64,000 nucleotides of DNA from Mansonella perstans (taxonomy: Eukaryota > Nematoda > Chromadorea > Rhabditida > Onchocercidae): positions 1 to 64,000 of the forward strand of contig JBAMDO010000071.1 in NCBI GenBank assembly GCA_037074765.1, read 5' to 3'. Each line of letters starts with the position of its first letter. Positions within the stretch are counted from its first letter, which is position 1. Both the position numbers and the translations under genes were made by a program. A model generated the notes under the pieces. It searched no databases. It saw only the letters and a program-made list of their open reading frames with translations, and was not told the DNA's origin. Below are positions 24,416 through 37,366 of the stretch, in pieces.

Positions 24416-27400
24416 CTAAAAAAAAAAAAAAAAATATCTATAGCAATTATCAATCGAACATTATTGATTGTTTAATCTTGTATTAATATTATAAAAACCA
24501 ATATGCCACGTCATCCTTAATTTCACACTATTTTAAATTCCAACTCCAAAGAAAGTCTTTTTACGTGAATGCAACACAAAACAAATTTCACGGTCTCAAT
24601 AAGTTGTTTCACTAAAGGTTACAAATTATAATACGGACAAGTTATGTTGCTATCGTTATCCCGTTCCAAGAATGGCTGGATAAATTAGTGAAATTGATAG
24701 ACAAATGACATTTAAGTTTTCAAATATCTCATATATTCAATACATACTTATATATAATTACTTTAATATATTAATTTAATAGAATATATTTAATATATTA
24801 CTTTAATAGAACCATTATTCGTATATTCATATATTTGATTGTAAATTCTCCTGATAGTATTGGTAAAAAAAAAAAAAAAAAGAGCCAAAAAATGACAAAA
24901 TAGTATTACGGCGATGAAAATTTACGTAAAATAGTATTAAAACGATGAAATTTTCCTTTTATGATCAAATTCTATATATGTTTATTTGTATTAACATAAA
25001 ATTTATGTCCATAAAATTTGGGAATTTAATATATCCGTTACCTTCTCTGAATTCTGCACATAGTAATATGACTTTATTACACTAATGATAGAGTTGAATT
25101 TTCTAGTAACCTTTAGTCTATTGAAATAACTTATTGATATATGCCGCATAGTTCTTTCATTTATCTTTATTTTATCATAGATTTTGTGCCGAAAAAGTAT
25201 AATTCGAGATTCGGAATAGCTATCCGATGCTGATGGAATGATAGTCATTAGATACGATAGATTTATCCAGTATAATCCTTGATATGATAAGCTGTTCACT
25301 CACTCAGTGATAACGAATCGAATATGGAATTCGTGATAACGAATGGATTTATTGGCAATGTCGTCAAAAAATATAAGCAAATGAATGGGCGCCAAAATAA
25401 AAATCTTCATTTGTTGATAATTTTTTTTGTTTTGTGTTAGAATTTCGATAAAAGATGACTGTGTTTAAAAAAGTTTGGAAAATGAAAACTGCGAAATTTA
25501 ACACTTTCTGTCACTTTACTGATATCGTCGCAGAAAGGTATGGATGCATTTTATCAAATTAAGTATCGAATGCGCCCTTTCCATACTCTGAAATACTTCT
25601 GCTTTCTCCTTTTGTCGTCCTTTTCTTCTGTGTTTTGTTTTTCATTTTTTCTCTGCCTATTCAATGTAAAATTCTTGCAATTGACTTTCGGATCATTCAA
25701 ACAATTTACGGTTCATTGTATGAATAATTATTCCGTGGTTGAAGGAAATAGAGAATTAGGATCTCTATAGGTACGGTAGGTACGGCACAATCAGTGCAGG
25801 TCATTTGTAATTAACTGTTTGTTAAGCCATTTTTGACTGACAAGATGCAAGAGTTGATAATCATTTGGTGACAAACAGAAATAATCACTAATTCTATTTT
25901 GTTCTCACTTCCTTCGTAGATTGTGGAATTGATTCTAAAATAATCTGGAACAATGCTATACAGCTTTTGTTTTAAATTCATGCAACTAAACTTTGTCTTC
26001 ATTGCTTATGCTTTTCACAAGAAAGTATAACCATTGTTAAATTATCTAGATTAGAGTTAGAAATTTTTGTTGAAATTCCTAAATTTTGCACTGATAAAAT
26101 TTTCAAATAATGACCATTTAACTGTGTTCAATGCACATGCTAAAGGAATCGTTTATGAGCCTAATATATTCAAAGTATTATTTTCAACTGTGAATATGTT
26201 TTTCATGTTTTCCACATATTTTGGTTTTATATTGGAACAAAAACCAATAGCTAATCATTGTGACTGTTAACGTCATTCACATCATAGTCATATTTGGTGT
26301 TATTTAAGTGTTATTTACAAGGGAGTACTAAATGATTGTTATAAATATTACAGTTATAACTCTTACTTTTTTACTGCTATATTATTCATACCATATTTTT
26401 ACTCGAACTATTGCTATAACAATAAACAGCAAATACTGCAAATATCACCATGAACAGAAATCAATTTCATTCAACGCTGATGATATTCTTTTTTTCTATA
26501 GTTCATTTCGAACAATGCACCGACAAATTTGCATATTTTATAAAGAAACTTCAAATTTAAACAAGAAGCATTAATTGATGCCGGAACATTTCATTTTTTG
26601 TCGACATACTTTAAGATATCCGTTGTCCAAATGTCTTAACAGGCAATACTTGCCTATAGAGTATTTTGAACATAAATTATCAGTGGCACTAGTTGGTGGT
26701 AACTACTTAGCAGTACTGTATCAGTGTTGTAATGATGGATGAAGATCAATGAAAACATGAAAAAACATTTTCTCTTCTTTCTATTTTTCTTTGCTGTTTT
26801 TTTAAACAAAACTTTTTTGTTTATTTCTTCATTATTTTTTTCTAAGCTTTATTTCATCACTTTCAGCCATTGTGTTTTATAAAAGCTAGAAATATGTCTC
26901 GAACTTCTGAATAAGTCCAGAAGATCCAACATTTCTCGGTTAAGGCTAAGTGTCACAAAATATTCTGACAGCAGTTTAAAAATGGTCCAAACAATTAACA
27001 TTTAATGGCGATACTTCAGGCTGATCCGATGTTTTCGATTACCTGTAGGAATTGGCTTCCCGGTTAATATTGATTTTCTGAGATTTCTTTCTAAGAAGAA
27101 TTTCGAGAGCAGTAAATGTATAGTTTTAAGATAAATCATATTCGGAAGGAGTATTAGATATCACACAGATATGATTACACATACGTTGAATGGAGTATCT
27201 GCATCCCAAAGAAGTTCAAATTTCATTTCAAACTATAAATTCTTTCATTCCCATTTGTCGTTGCAAGTATTTATTCCACCTGAATGAATGCTAACATCCA
27301 AAATGGATGTGTAAAAAAGCATTCACGTTTTCTACATTTTTTCAACATTAATAATCACGTGTTTTTCACCAACTCCCAATTAAATGTTAGAATTCCATTT

Positions 27401-29518
27401 TCGCGTCTGTTTCTTTTTTTTGCATTCTTTAAATGTCAACCATTCAATGTTTACATTTTCCTTCCCTAAACATAAATTTTCAAATTTTTATTCAAAAAAA
27501 AGAAATTCCAATGACAAATTGCTTATTAATAATTCATAGATAAGCTTCAATTCATTTGTGCATTCAAGCATTCATAAAGCATTTTGACCCTGAATGCGGG
27601 AACGCCGGGGAGTAATGTAACAATAACATTGATAAGCTTAGATTATCATTTTTATCACGACTGTTATTACTATTATTGTGGATGGACAGATAATACTGAT
27701 GAGATGTAAAAGCACTAGTGGTGACCATATTATCACTATCATTATTCTCATTATCACTGCTATAATTGCCATCATTGTCATAACAAACAGCAGCCACAGC
27801 GAGCAATATAATAGCGAACGATACCAGTATCAACCTAACCTGTTTCAATCGTTCCTATCTCTTGAAAACTACTCCATTCTTCTTTGGGTAAGCAATATTT
27901 GTTTATATTGACATATACTATTCTGTTTGTTCATCTAATTATCTTTCAAAAGGAGTATCCTGAGTGGTGTAGAAATTGGTAGGACAGGGAGAGAGAAAAT
28001 ATGAGAGTGAAGAGAGATGATAATCTCTTTTGCATTATCATTAACAAATTTGTCGTATAAACACCCGCAAACAACAACAGTAAAATTGTGGAATGTGAAA
28101 TTGTTCCTTTCCTCTCTTCCCTTTTGGTTCAGTTACATTGACAATTTGCGGCTTGCACCGAAACGTCCTCTTCAACAACTTTTCATTTACCACTTTTCTC
28201 GTCTTTCCACTTCTTTCATTGCCTCATTTTATGTTTCATAAATAAACAGTTTCAATTACTTTTAAACTAATTACAGGTAAAAAAATTCTCACGTACGTTC
28301 ATGTAAGGTAACACTGATTGTTATTCAGTGTCATTTACCTAATATTTTCATAAACCAAAGTGATTATTTTATCCTATCTCATCACACCTTTAAATAACTT
28401 TAGCAGTCTAGATAGTACTCAGGAAGAAATTCTTTATTTTTACTTTCTAAGGCATGTCATCAAGGGATACTTCTCCTCAGATTGGGTAAATTAGGCTTCA
28501 ATTTTTGTTTAATACTTGTCCCTGAAGCAGTTTGTTTAGTTTGTCTGTGGCCAATGACAAAAGGTTTAAAGTATCTGGCTCATAAAATAAAGCATACATA
28601 GATGTATCAGTAGCTTTTTCGTTTGCATATTTTGCATCGTTTCACATCGTGCAAAACTATTCATCTCATGGGCAATTTTAAAATTACCGCGATTTGTTTT
28701 GAAATTTCAGGTCCCCAGAATTTTCTGTAAGCATTCTATTGCGAGAAGTAAATCATCTATTATATAAGTTCTGGATATATTTATGTGTCAGTGTGTTCGT
28801 GTGGACAACAACACGTCGACCCATATTACTCACGACAATTCCCTATTAATCGCCTAATTTAACGAACTTATCGAAAATTTCTGCAGCATTTTTGAGTGAA
28901 CTTCATCTATTCTACCTACTTTAGATTTAAAAACGCACAAAACTATTTTGCTCGAGAATTGAGGACCAAGAAACATTGATACAAAATCGACAAGTAGTTA
29001 CTGGAAACTTTAGACATAACGAAAAGAAAAGTAAAGAACGAGACAAACTTAGCGATCCTGAAATGCTCATCGATCGATGTTTAATTATTAGAAGTTATAA
29101 ACATTGAAAAAGAAAAGAACAATAAATTTTGGGGAAGGTTCAAACAGAAATGACTGATTTTAATTTAGACAAACAACCACCAATCCTTACTACACTTATC
29201 ACTATTGTAATAAGGGTGACAACACAGTATCATACCAATCACATCGGCGATAATAACGTCAATATCACGTCAAACGACTACATCTAATACAATTGCAACG
29301 ACTGAACATTTCAAGGATCACTCGAAATTTTTTTCTTAGAGCGTTTCTCCCCTTCTTTTATTCTTAAAAAAAAATCACGTTGACAACAACGACAGCAACG
29401 AGGACAATTTTTTGGCTGCAATCATTTCAATTGAAAGAGAAATAAAAAAAGGTTGGGAGGGAAACAAAGAATTTATTGTGTGATTGTGTTGAAAAAATTG
29501 AAAATTTCTATCTGAGCA
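24416..29518. other. gene-poor interval upstream of two divergent genes
   Basis: It contains poly-A and AT-rich tracts and ATC/ATT-type low-complexity sequence at about 27640-27790. It probably holds regulatory DNA for agef-1 and for the secreted LDLa gene. The minus-strand frame at 27848-27564 begins with a hydrophobic run but from a TTG codon, and falls on the low-complexity stretch. I see no supported exon, tRNA or transposon gene. Confidence 0.5.
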
Positions 29519-29534
29519 TTTGCGCGCGCGCAAA
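29519..29534. repeat. 16 bp palindrome with alternating GC core
   Basis: TTTGCGCGCGCGCAAA is a perfect palindrome whose (GC)5 centre stands out in AT-rich DNA. It lies about 1.2 kb upstream of the LDLa gene start. It could form Z-DNA or be a regulatory site, but nothing proves either. Confidence 0.7.
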
Positions 29535-29592
29535 AGATCACCAGAAAAGATTACGCAGAAGGAAGTTCAGTTCTTTTTCGTGTCGCTACTGA

Positions 29593-29624
29593 CCGAACTG
29601 ATTGAACTGATTGAACTGATTGAA
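29593..29624. repeat. 9-10 bp tandem repeat
   Basis: About three and a half copies of GAACTGATT lie in tandem just downstream of the GC palindrome. Confidence 0.7.
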
Positions 29625-30686
29625 TTTACTGTGTCCATTGCTAATTTTTATTGCTGTTTTTTATAACATTATCAATATCACTATTATCACACTATACTAT
29701 TATCAGCCTCACCTCTGCTACTTTCATTAAACTATTTTCAATCGAATTATTTTTGTTGACTATTTCATTTCCATCTTATCAGTAGTGCATTCGGCAAAAC
29801 CAGAACAGGAATTATTCCATATCTTTTCCGATTCATAAAATATTTTAAAATCTGTGCCTGCTATGCCACGACTAAACTATTGCCATCACACCTGTTACTA
29901 CTACTTGCTCGCAGTTACATGTTATGTTATTTAATTTCGCAATAAGTTTCTAATATTCAATACGGAAAATATTTGTCATTTTCTTTTTTGAATTCTAATC
30001 ACACGGATCATTTAACAGAATTTCAAATCCCATCACGTTATTTGCTAGTCATATAGTGCTAACCAATCCGGAACTTCTGAACTGATCTACTATTTCGTTG
30101 ATATTTGCAATGACGCAAATGTTTTAAAACTTTTTCATATTTCGCTGAAAATTTTTGTCGATTTCATTTGTCATAAAGTATTGGCAGACCTGACCAATTA
30201 CTACTTGTTTTTAAATTGTCAACCATACTTTTGCATTTTCACAGTCATTACCTATACCCACCTATATATTTGCTTTCGCCTTCTCCCAGTGCTTTTACCA
30301 TTTAGTTATCTTCCTCTTAAATAAATTGAATTGATATTTATGCTAAATATTTGCTAACTTCTGCAATTTAGTGGGTTTTGGAATTTAAATCCGAGAAACT
30401 GTATTATTTGGATTTTAAGACTGGTTGGTTATAATATTCCATAATAGTACACTGCTCTGCTATTATTACTTCCCGGGAATTCTGGTGTTATATTCTGTGA
30501 ACTATCTGGGAGGAGAGAAAAAGTATTCGAGGATTGCATAAAGTAAACCTCCGAAACTGTGCAATACGTTGGCAGTAAAACGTTAGCAATAAAGCATACT
30601 ATTCTCCGAAAAAGAAAAAAAAGCAGCAGTCAATAATAGCATTAATTAAGGCCATATAGAAAGTAGAAAAGGGAACAAAACTGTTT

Positions 30687-30704
30687 ATGATAGCGATAAA
30701 CTAA
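30687..30704 (+). promoter_or_regulatory. short upstream ORF before the LDLa gene
   Basis: ATG plus four codons and TAA end five bases before the main ATG at 30710. If the leader includes it, initiation at the main start would depend on leaky scanning or reinitiation. A splice acceptor between the two would remove it, and none is obvious. Confidence 0.35.
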
Positions 30705-30709
30705 ACCCA

Positions 30710-33700
30710 ATGCGGGTTCAATGCCTGCCAACAACCGTTGTTATTATTATTTTCCTCTTGCTAGCCGGTATATCGTATCCGAAACGCAGAAGACATCCAA
30801 CAGTGATAACTATGGGTGTTGATGCTGCGCCAGCAGTCAAGTCAAAATCAATGATATCTAATGATTTGGACAATCTACGAAGGTAACCTCCTATAAGATC
30901 TATTAAATAGTAAAAAAGCTCGAGAGTCCTGACTTCCAGTACCACGGTTTTTTTTTTTTTTTTGTTGGAGTTATAAAATCATTTATTCCGCATTACACAT
31001 TCCACATCCAGTGATGGTCAATCATCGTATTGAAGTCTAAATGGTCATTAATAAAAAATCGTTGTTGAAGTAATAGTGGAACGGTAATACTACGATGTCA
31101 TATTAATTGTAAAGCTTATGGCAGATTGTCCTTCACCGTGGATAACACGTGTTTTACATCATGTTTTTGGAATGAATTTGTTAAACAAATGATTGGACAG
31201 TTATACTCATTGCAGTTTTATCTCTTTACTGGTCAGTTTTTTAAAAAATAAATTTCGCATGACAATATTTAAATAAAAAATTTTACAGATCAATAGCTGT
31301 ATTGCGCCATGCGGTCGGTAACTCAATTGCCGGTTCAGTGCTTCGTTTACCCTCATCAAAGGTTTCTTCTTTTTTTTTGCCATTTAAATTATTCATATTT
31401 TTAATTATCAAAAGAAACAAAGCAATGGCCAAAGTATCGATGGTTAACAACTGCTTATGATAAAAACCGAGGCTTACTGTACAAAATATCCATACAAAAC
31501 ACTGTTTGATATAATTTAACGGAAATAATGGTTATTCACTTGCAATAAAAAAACAAAAAAAAAAAATTTCTGTATTATCAGTAAAGGCAATCTTTTGATT
31601 GATAGCACTGACTCCTATCCCTTTCTTTCTATCGTAATTTATCAGTAGCGCGTAAACTATACTGCAAACTGCACAATGAGAATGGCCCGAATAATATCGA
31701 CGACACAATGGCTGCTATTCCTGTCACCGCTCCCTATCGTATCTTTCAATTAAAATTTACACATCTAACAGACATTTTAAACGCATACCAAAAAAATATC
31801 ATATTTGCAAGCATGAAATTATTTTTAAAATTATAATGATAGCTGCTAAGGAAAGAAGATGTCCAATCCATTCGCTACTTAGCCGAAAAAAAAGCCGTTT
31901 TAGGATATTATCATAACATTTCATTTCTGGACCCGTTAACTTCATCATTTTAAAATCATCTACCGATAATTTTCAAGTTAACATTACTTTAATATTTGAG
32001 GTAATTTTAGATTGTTTCATTTAAAATTTTGCATCTGTATTACTGCTATCATTAATAAACAAAATGATTAGTAACATCCAAGATGAGCTGTAAAATCAAA
32101 GATCAAGAAGTTGTGAAATCATTGAATTTAATTTTAATAAGTTGTAATATCCAATCTAGTTTTTGTAAAATTTTTTCTTCCATAAAATTTAGAGCTCATG
32201 CTTTTTGTATTCAAAACGCAAGAGATTTCTCGTAACATTTGTGCAATGACTGACAAGAGTAATAAGAGAACGGTTAATTTATAATTGTTATGAACTGCTA
32301 ATTGCAAACATTTGTCTATTAAAAGCAATAAATCCCAATAAAATATTCGCGACAATTTTATCTTTTCAAAATCACTTCTAAATTAACATTTTGTATTTGG
32401 CATTTTTCTGATTTGCATTTGAAATAGATCAATTATCAAATTAACTGAAGTCTGGAGCTTTTGATGTAAAAATTGATGTAAAATCGAACAAGCCGAGGAA
32501 TTGACTCCTTAAAGCTAAGCTGTACATCTCTGAATCAAAATATAGGATTCAAATGATTAAAAGCAACGTATTGCAGAAAATTCTGTAACTACTTGTGAGA
32601 ATCCTTTACGACTTCAAAATTTATTACTAATTGTTTTTTAAGTAACATCAAATTTACGGTTCGAAGGTTGAATTTTAAAAATTAAATTTAAAAGCTTAAA
32701 AATTATTTTTATGGGTGACAGGACTCGATGTCCAATTGAGATGAATTATCGAGTGTCTATTGATTGCACTGATAGGTTCATTAATTACAAAGTTAATTTT
32801 CGGCCGAATCTTTTGAGGCTAATCAATCAATTAAAATTATGTTGCAGCAAATGTTGTTCCATTTTACTTCCAGATTTATTCATTTCTATTGCTAATTTTT
32901 TTCCTTTTCATTTCTGGTTTTTCTTTCATAAATCTTTCACACATAACGCATTTCTACTACGACCTCCAAATGAAGATTGCAGCAGTTGGAAGAAATTTGT
33001 TGAATTATGATTTTTTTATCTTCTTGAAATAATTCAGAACACTTCTTGAAGTTAGGAATTTATGTTAAGTTAAATATTTCTATTTCAAATTTCAAATTTC
33101 AATAATTAAAATTTTCAGCATCAAATTCAACGGGATGCATTATACGGACGACGAGGCGAATCTTCGGAAGCTGCCATACTGAATTTTAAAGCTGATATCA
33201 GGTAGTAAACAATAGTGCTTTGAACTTCGTTGGTAATGTTTTAAAAGAATGAAAAAAGAAAGGTAAGGGAAGTTTATATGAGTTGAAAGATAGATTGACT
33301 GGATGTGTCTTGTCAATTTGTTCTTCTTTGGGGCATTACTGCATCTGCCGTAAAATCCAGCAACTGGTTTTGGGATTGTACCCAAAGCTGTTACAGGTAA
33401 TTTCTTAACTTTAAGCATACAGCATGCTTAATTGCAATTTTAACTGGAAATTTAGAAATTTGCTAATTACTGGATTTGTATTTCAAGTGGACTTATTCAG
33501 AATTTAAGAGCAGAAATACCTGCTATAATTAATTGTAGGAGGATGAATGAGGCAGACGTCGATCAGATTGACGATGATTTTGAGGATGAAGAAAGGCTCA
33601 TACAGGCCGATCGTCCATCAGTGACCCACAGGACACGACATTTCAGACAGCGCAAAAGAAGAAAAGGTATCTGTAATCCCAATGCATTATCGTGAAATTT

Positions 33701-35102
33701 CGAAAGGCAGAGAGAGTAGGGGAGACAGCGAAAGCAGTTTTGAACTTGATCAAGAAGTTTGAATGAGTTGAAAACTCTTTTTAGCTCATTGGTCAAAATA
33801 ACTCGTTGTTTTCAGCGGAATGATCCTTGACATATCCTTGAACTGCCGGAGCCTGGTATCTTATTTCACCTTTTCCAGGCAAATGAACAGAAAAGCTGAG
33901 TAGCTGATAATTTAAATCTTCGAAATATTATTGTTTTTTTTTTATTTATGATAGTTAAGCAAGAAATAGTAAGGCGGCAATTAAGACTAGCTATAGCAAT
34001 TAGCTACTGAAAATTGTCTGGCTGTTCAGCACATACGTCACCTTTTAATTAACACACGTTCACGTTCACGTTATACGGTATAATGGCCTTAAGCTATGTG
34101 AGTAAAACTTGTTGTCTAAATTCAAGCAATTTCTTTAGCATTAAAATTCGTTCACTCTCGATAGTGATATCAATAAATTCCTTTCTTCTAAATTTACATC
34201 AACATTTGTACCAATCTGGTAATAAATTACCAGTATACAATACGTCTACACACATATCAGAGAAGAGAAACATACAGCTGATAGATTTACTCCCAAATAA
34301 AATTTTATCAACTACTACAATCAGTTTAAATTCCATTCTCACATACCATATAATCCCTGGTAACACCATCATGTGTTTGCTATCTTATGCGATCTTATCA
34401 CAAAAATCTTCAAGGACAATAATAATTTCAAACTTGACAACAATTTTGTCCCAATTTAGGATTTTATTTGTAGCAACACGAAAATAAATCTCTATGAGAT
34501 GTTTATATTGTATTTTAAAATAACTACTTTAAAACAATCGAGATTATTCGTGCTATTTATTCTTGGAGTAAAACGAATCATTCAATAATAAAGTTTATTT
34601 TATAAAAAAAGATTCCACTATAACTATTACCATTTCATCAATACCAAAAAATTTCTGTTGCAGATCAACCTATGCTAACTTATGCTATATTCCAGGCTGT
34701 GGTGCTTCAAGGCATGGTCATCAGCAAATGTTATGCCCAACTCTAAGTTCGCATCACTATGATGTTTGCATAACATCTGAACAACTTTGTGATGACATTA
34801 CCGATTGTCCGGGTGGCGAGGATGAAAACCCATCAAACTGCCTCTTTTACAAATCAGTAGGTTTCCACAAACTTAGTTTCATTCCATTTTATTACATTGT
34901 TCAAAGCTATAATTCCTAATATTACCTTGACACTTTTTTTTGTTTTTTCCTCCCGAAATTTTCCAATTTGTCACAAATTTTTGTTCCCAAATTTCTAATT
35001 CAGAAAAATTTGCAGATAAAAGATCAACTGAAACATATTTACAACACTGTGCTTCTGTTAGCCGATCATGCTGCCAGTCAGAACAGCCATCGTGAATTGT
35101 AA
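30710..35102 (+). CDS. secreted protein with one LDL-receptor class A module
   Basis: Six exons: 30710-30882, 31289-31361, 33119-33201, 33539-33666, 34696-34856, 35004-35102. They join to 238 residues. Residues 1-23 form a signal peptide (VVIIIFLLLAGISYP) followed by KRRR. The middle is basic and acidic in turn, with dibasic sites, including RQRKRRKG immediately before the Cys module. The module has six cysteines in LDLa order, ending CDDITDCPGGEDENPSNC, with the acidic calcium-ligand residues present. The final exon encodes an amphipathic tail, QIKDQLKHIYNTVLLLADHA. The overall plan of a signal peptide and one LDLa module in a small secreted protein resembles HEN-1/Jelly-belly-type ligands, but I do not claim orthology. 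The basic stretch suggests furin-type cleavage that would release the LDLa-tail part. A competing acceptor at 34663 would give a truncated product. Confidence 0.8.
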
Positions 35103-36418
35103 CCGACTTCATGTGGACTTATCGGTCCCCATACAATAATAAATTACACTTATCTCATAAAAAATCGAGATTGAGGGACAAACAGACAAATACGAAGACA
35201 GGCAGACAAAGAAACAACACCAACTGGAATTTCACCTGGGCGCAAATGTCCGTCTGTTATAAAAAATTTTAGAGAAGCCAGAAAGGAACCGGAACCTTTT
35301 CCCTCCAAAAAATTTTACCTGTTAGCTGATCTCATTGCTTACTTGTCATTGCGCCTAACCTGACAGATATTTGCATGGTTTTTTTTTTTATTATTAACAG
35401 TTTATTTGTATTTCACCATAAAATTTATATCCCTCTTTATTAAAAAAATTTCCTTCAATTAGTAAATTAGCAAAAAAATCAAATCACTGTAAAAGCAATG
35501 AACTCTGAATCGAAGCGTAGTAAAATCTGACTTGCATATAGTATCTTTTAATTTCATGTTATAATCCAAGCAGATCACATTTAACACGACCTTAAAAAGG
35601 GTGTGAAATATGCCACAGTGATAATTAATCGGAACTTTTACTCCCAGCCTTAACCTGGGTTACAGCTGCTATAACTTCCAGAACACAGAGTTGGAAACTA
35701 AGGAGTTCATTTTAAGAAATTAGAAAAAAACTGCATCGGAACAGCCACCAAGATGCTTGAATTTCAACAGATCCAAAAACTAAAATGGAATTGGGTCTCC
35801 ACAAACAATGAAATATGCGTGCATACCTGAGTGAAGAGAAACATTTTATCAGGAAAATAACATAATTGTGATTAAAAGAATCAATATTTGGAAAAAATAA
35901 TTTGGGATCATTTCAAAAAAAAAATATGAAAATCAGTAAGAAGTTAATGAATGTTGGTAACTATCACTTTTGTCTAATATCGAATAATCGCCGAATTACC
36001 CGTTTCAAACATCACATACTTTAGCTAAATTAATTTCCGCAGGAATAATGATTTTCTAATTTTTAATTTTTTTAATTAAATTTTTAATTTACTAATTTAA
36101 TAACGATTTGTAATGATTTACTGACCGATAAAGATCTAGAAGATAATCTATAATTGAGTGAATTCAATTAATTACTTGAATTAAAATTATCAGTTACCCA
36201 TTGCTTATTTCCTGGTAATAAATTACAGTGGAAACAACTGGCCTGATAATAAGTTCACATTTAAACTTTACCAAACTTAAAATAAAATTTGTAGAAACGG
36301 AACAACATATTGAAAATGAAGAAAGAATATAAAAATACTGGATATCAATATCACATACAGTGATTCTTTAATATTCAGTTTATAATAATGATAATAATGT
36401 TAATATCATCATGGATGT
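35103..36418. other. convergent intergenic interval
   Basis: This lies between the LDLa gene 3' end (+) and the OST4 stop (-). It is AT-rich with no supported exon on either strand, and presumably carries the two 3' UTRs. Confidence 0.6.
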
Positions 36419-36538
36419 TCAATGTTCCTTACTGCGTTTCGGATTGTTCACTGCAACATAATGAAAAAAGATGATTAGAGCAAAAATGGAAACACCAACC
36501 AAATTTGAAAATACTGCTAATTGCACATCTGTTATCAT
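36419..36538 (-). CDS. ost4: oligosaccharyltransferase subunit OST4
   Basis: The product is only 39 residues, starting [17 protein letters not shown] and ending [14 protein letters not shown]. It matches OST4 of animals almost position for position, including the invariant [12 protein letters not shown]4 is a single-helix subunit that stabilises the catalytic STT3 subunit in the ER N-glycosylation complex. Residues 9 to about 30 are the membrane helix, with a short luminal N-terminus and a basic cytosolic end. The start is the first ATG in the spliced transcript. A 58 bp leader exon at 36829-36772 joins to the acceptor before 36555. Genes this small are often missed by annotation pipelines. 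Confidence 0.95.
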   Translation of the reverse strand: MITDVQLAVFSNLVGVSIFALIIFFHYVAVNNPKRSKEH

Positions 36539-36555
36539 TGTATTTACTGCCTGTT

Positions 36556-36829
36556 CTGAAATGATAAAAATAATAATTGATAAGACATTATTCATCTGAT
36601 ATCTCATAATATTGATTCTAACAAAAACAATCAACAAACATTTAACTTCTTCTCAACAATTAAAAAAGTCACGAATAGAGAAAATATTTTTTCTTCATAT
36701 CAAACTATTCTATTCTTATTTTTTGTATGTAATAGAAAAAAAAATACTAATTTCTTACAAACATAACGTACCAAGATTTTGGCTTAATTGAATCACTAAT
36801 TGCTGATACAATACTTCTCCACCAAATTG
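36556..36829 (-). other. OST4 leader exon (36829-36772) and intron
   Basis: A 58 bp exon is bounded by an upstream acceptor CTTTTTCAG and a donor G|GTACGT. The intron 36771-36556 ends in ATTTCAG. The exon has no ATG, which fits a trans-spliced 5' UTR. It is nevertheless open in the OST4 frame (reads QFGGEVLYQQLVIQLSQN), so an N-terminally extended product would be possible if a further coding exon lay upstream. Confidence 0.6.
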
Positions 36830-37366
36830 CTGAAAAAGAAATAAAGATAAGTTAGTTTACTCCTGAAAAGAACAAGTTATATATGTGGATTTAGAAGGGT
36901 CAACATAAAGCAACAAACACGAAAGTAATTAAAAGTAATTTTCATCTTCACTTCTTGAATTATCTCACTAATAAAATGATTTTTTCAACAATTTCAATGC
37001 ACCTTAAATTAGTCAGTGTGTCGTTTGACACGTTTAACCAACAACAGTGTACTATATAATTATTGTGCTACATTTTTTTTTTTTTCATTGGCTATCTGAA
37101 CAAATTCGTAATTTTGCAAACTTCCATATATCTTATTTCAAATACTTTTTATAAAATTTTACTAATCAAACAGAATGGAAATTCCATTTACACGCACAAA
37201 CACAATGATTGTAATTTATCGATACATTACGTGTGATAATTTTTTGCCATTTTTAGTTATAATCTTTTACGAAGTTAAAATCCCAGAAAAACAGAATTCT
37301 AACATATACCACTAAAGAATTTACGTAAATCAATCTTTGTTTGCAAGCTAATTTCCATAATTATAG
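36830..37366. other. intergenic, OST4 upstream side
   Basis: AT-rich DNA with no supported gene. Together with the tandem array and 37628-38109 it separates the divergent OST4 and RBBP6 starts and probably contains both promoters. Confidence 0.5.

Noticed and set aside
27564..27848. Minus-strand frame starting with a signal-peptide-like hydrophobic run
   Set aside because: It begins at TTG, not ATG, and most of it translates an ATC/ATT low-complexity stretch as Asn/Ser/Asp.
32711..33010. 99-residue plus-strand frame between LDLa exons
   Set aside because: Lies in an intron, aromatic-rich, and begins with no support; the flanking exons join in phase without it.
34083..34487. 134-residue plus-strand ATG frame inside the last long intron of the LDLa gene
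   Set aside because: Composition is Ser/Ile/Leu/Thr filler, no domain or signal, and it lies wholly in an intron. It is long enough that transcript data could still change this.
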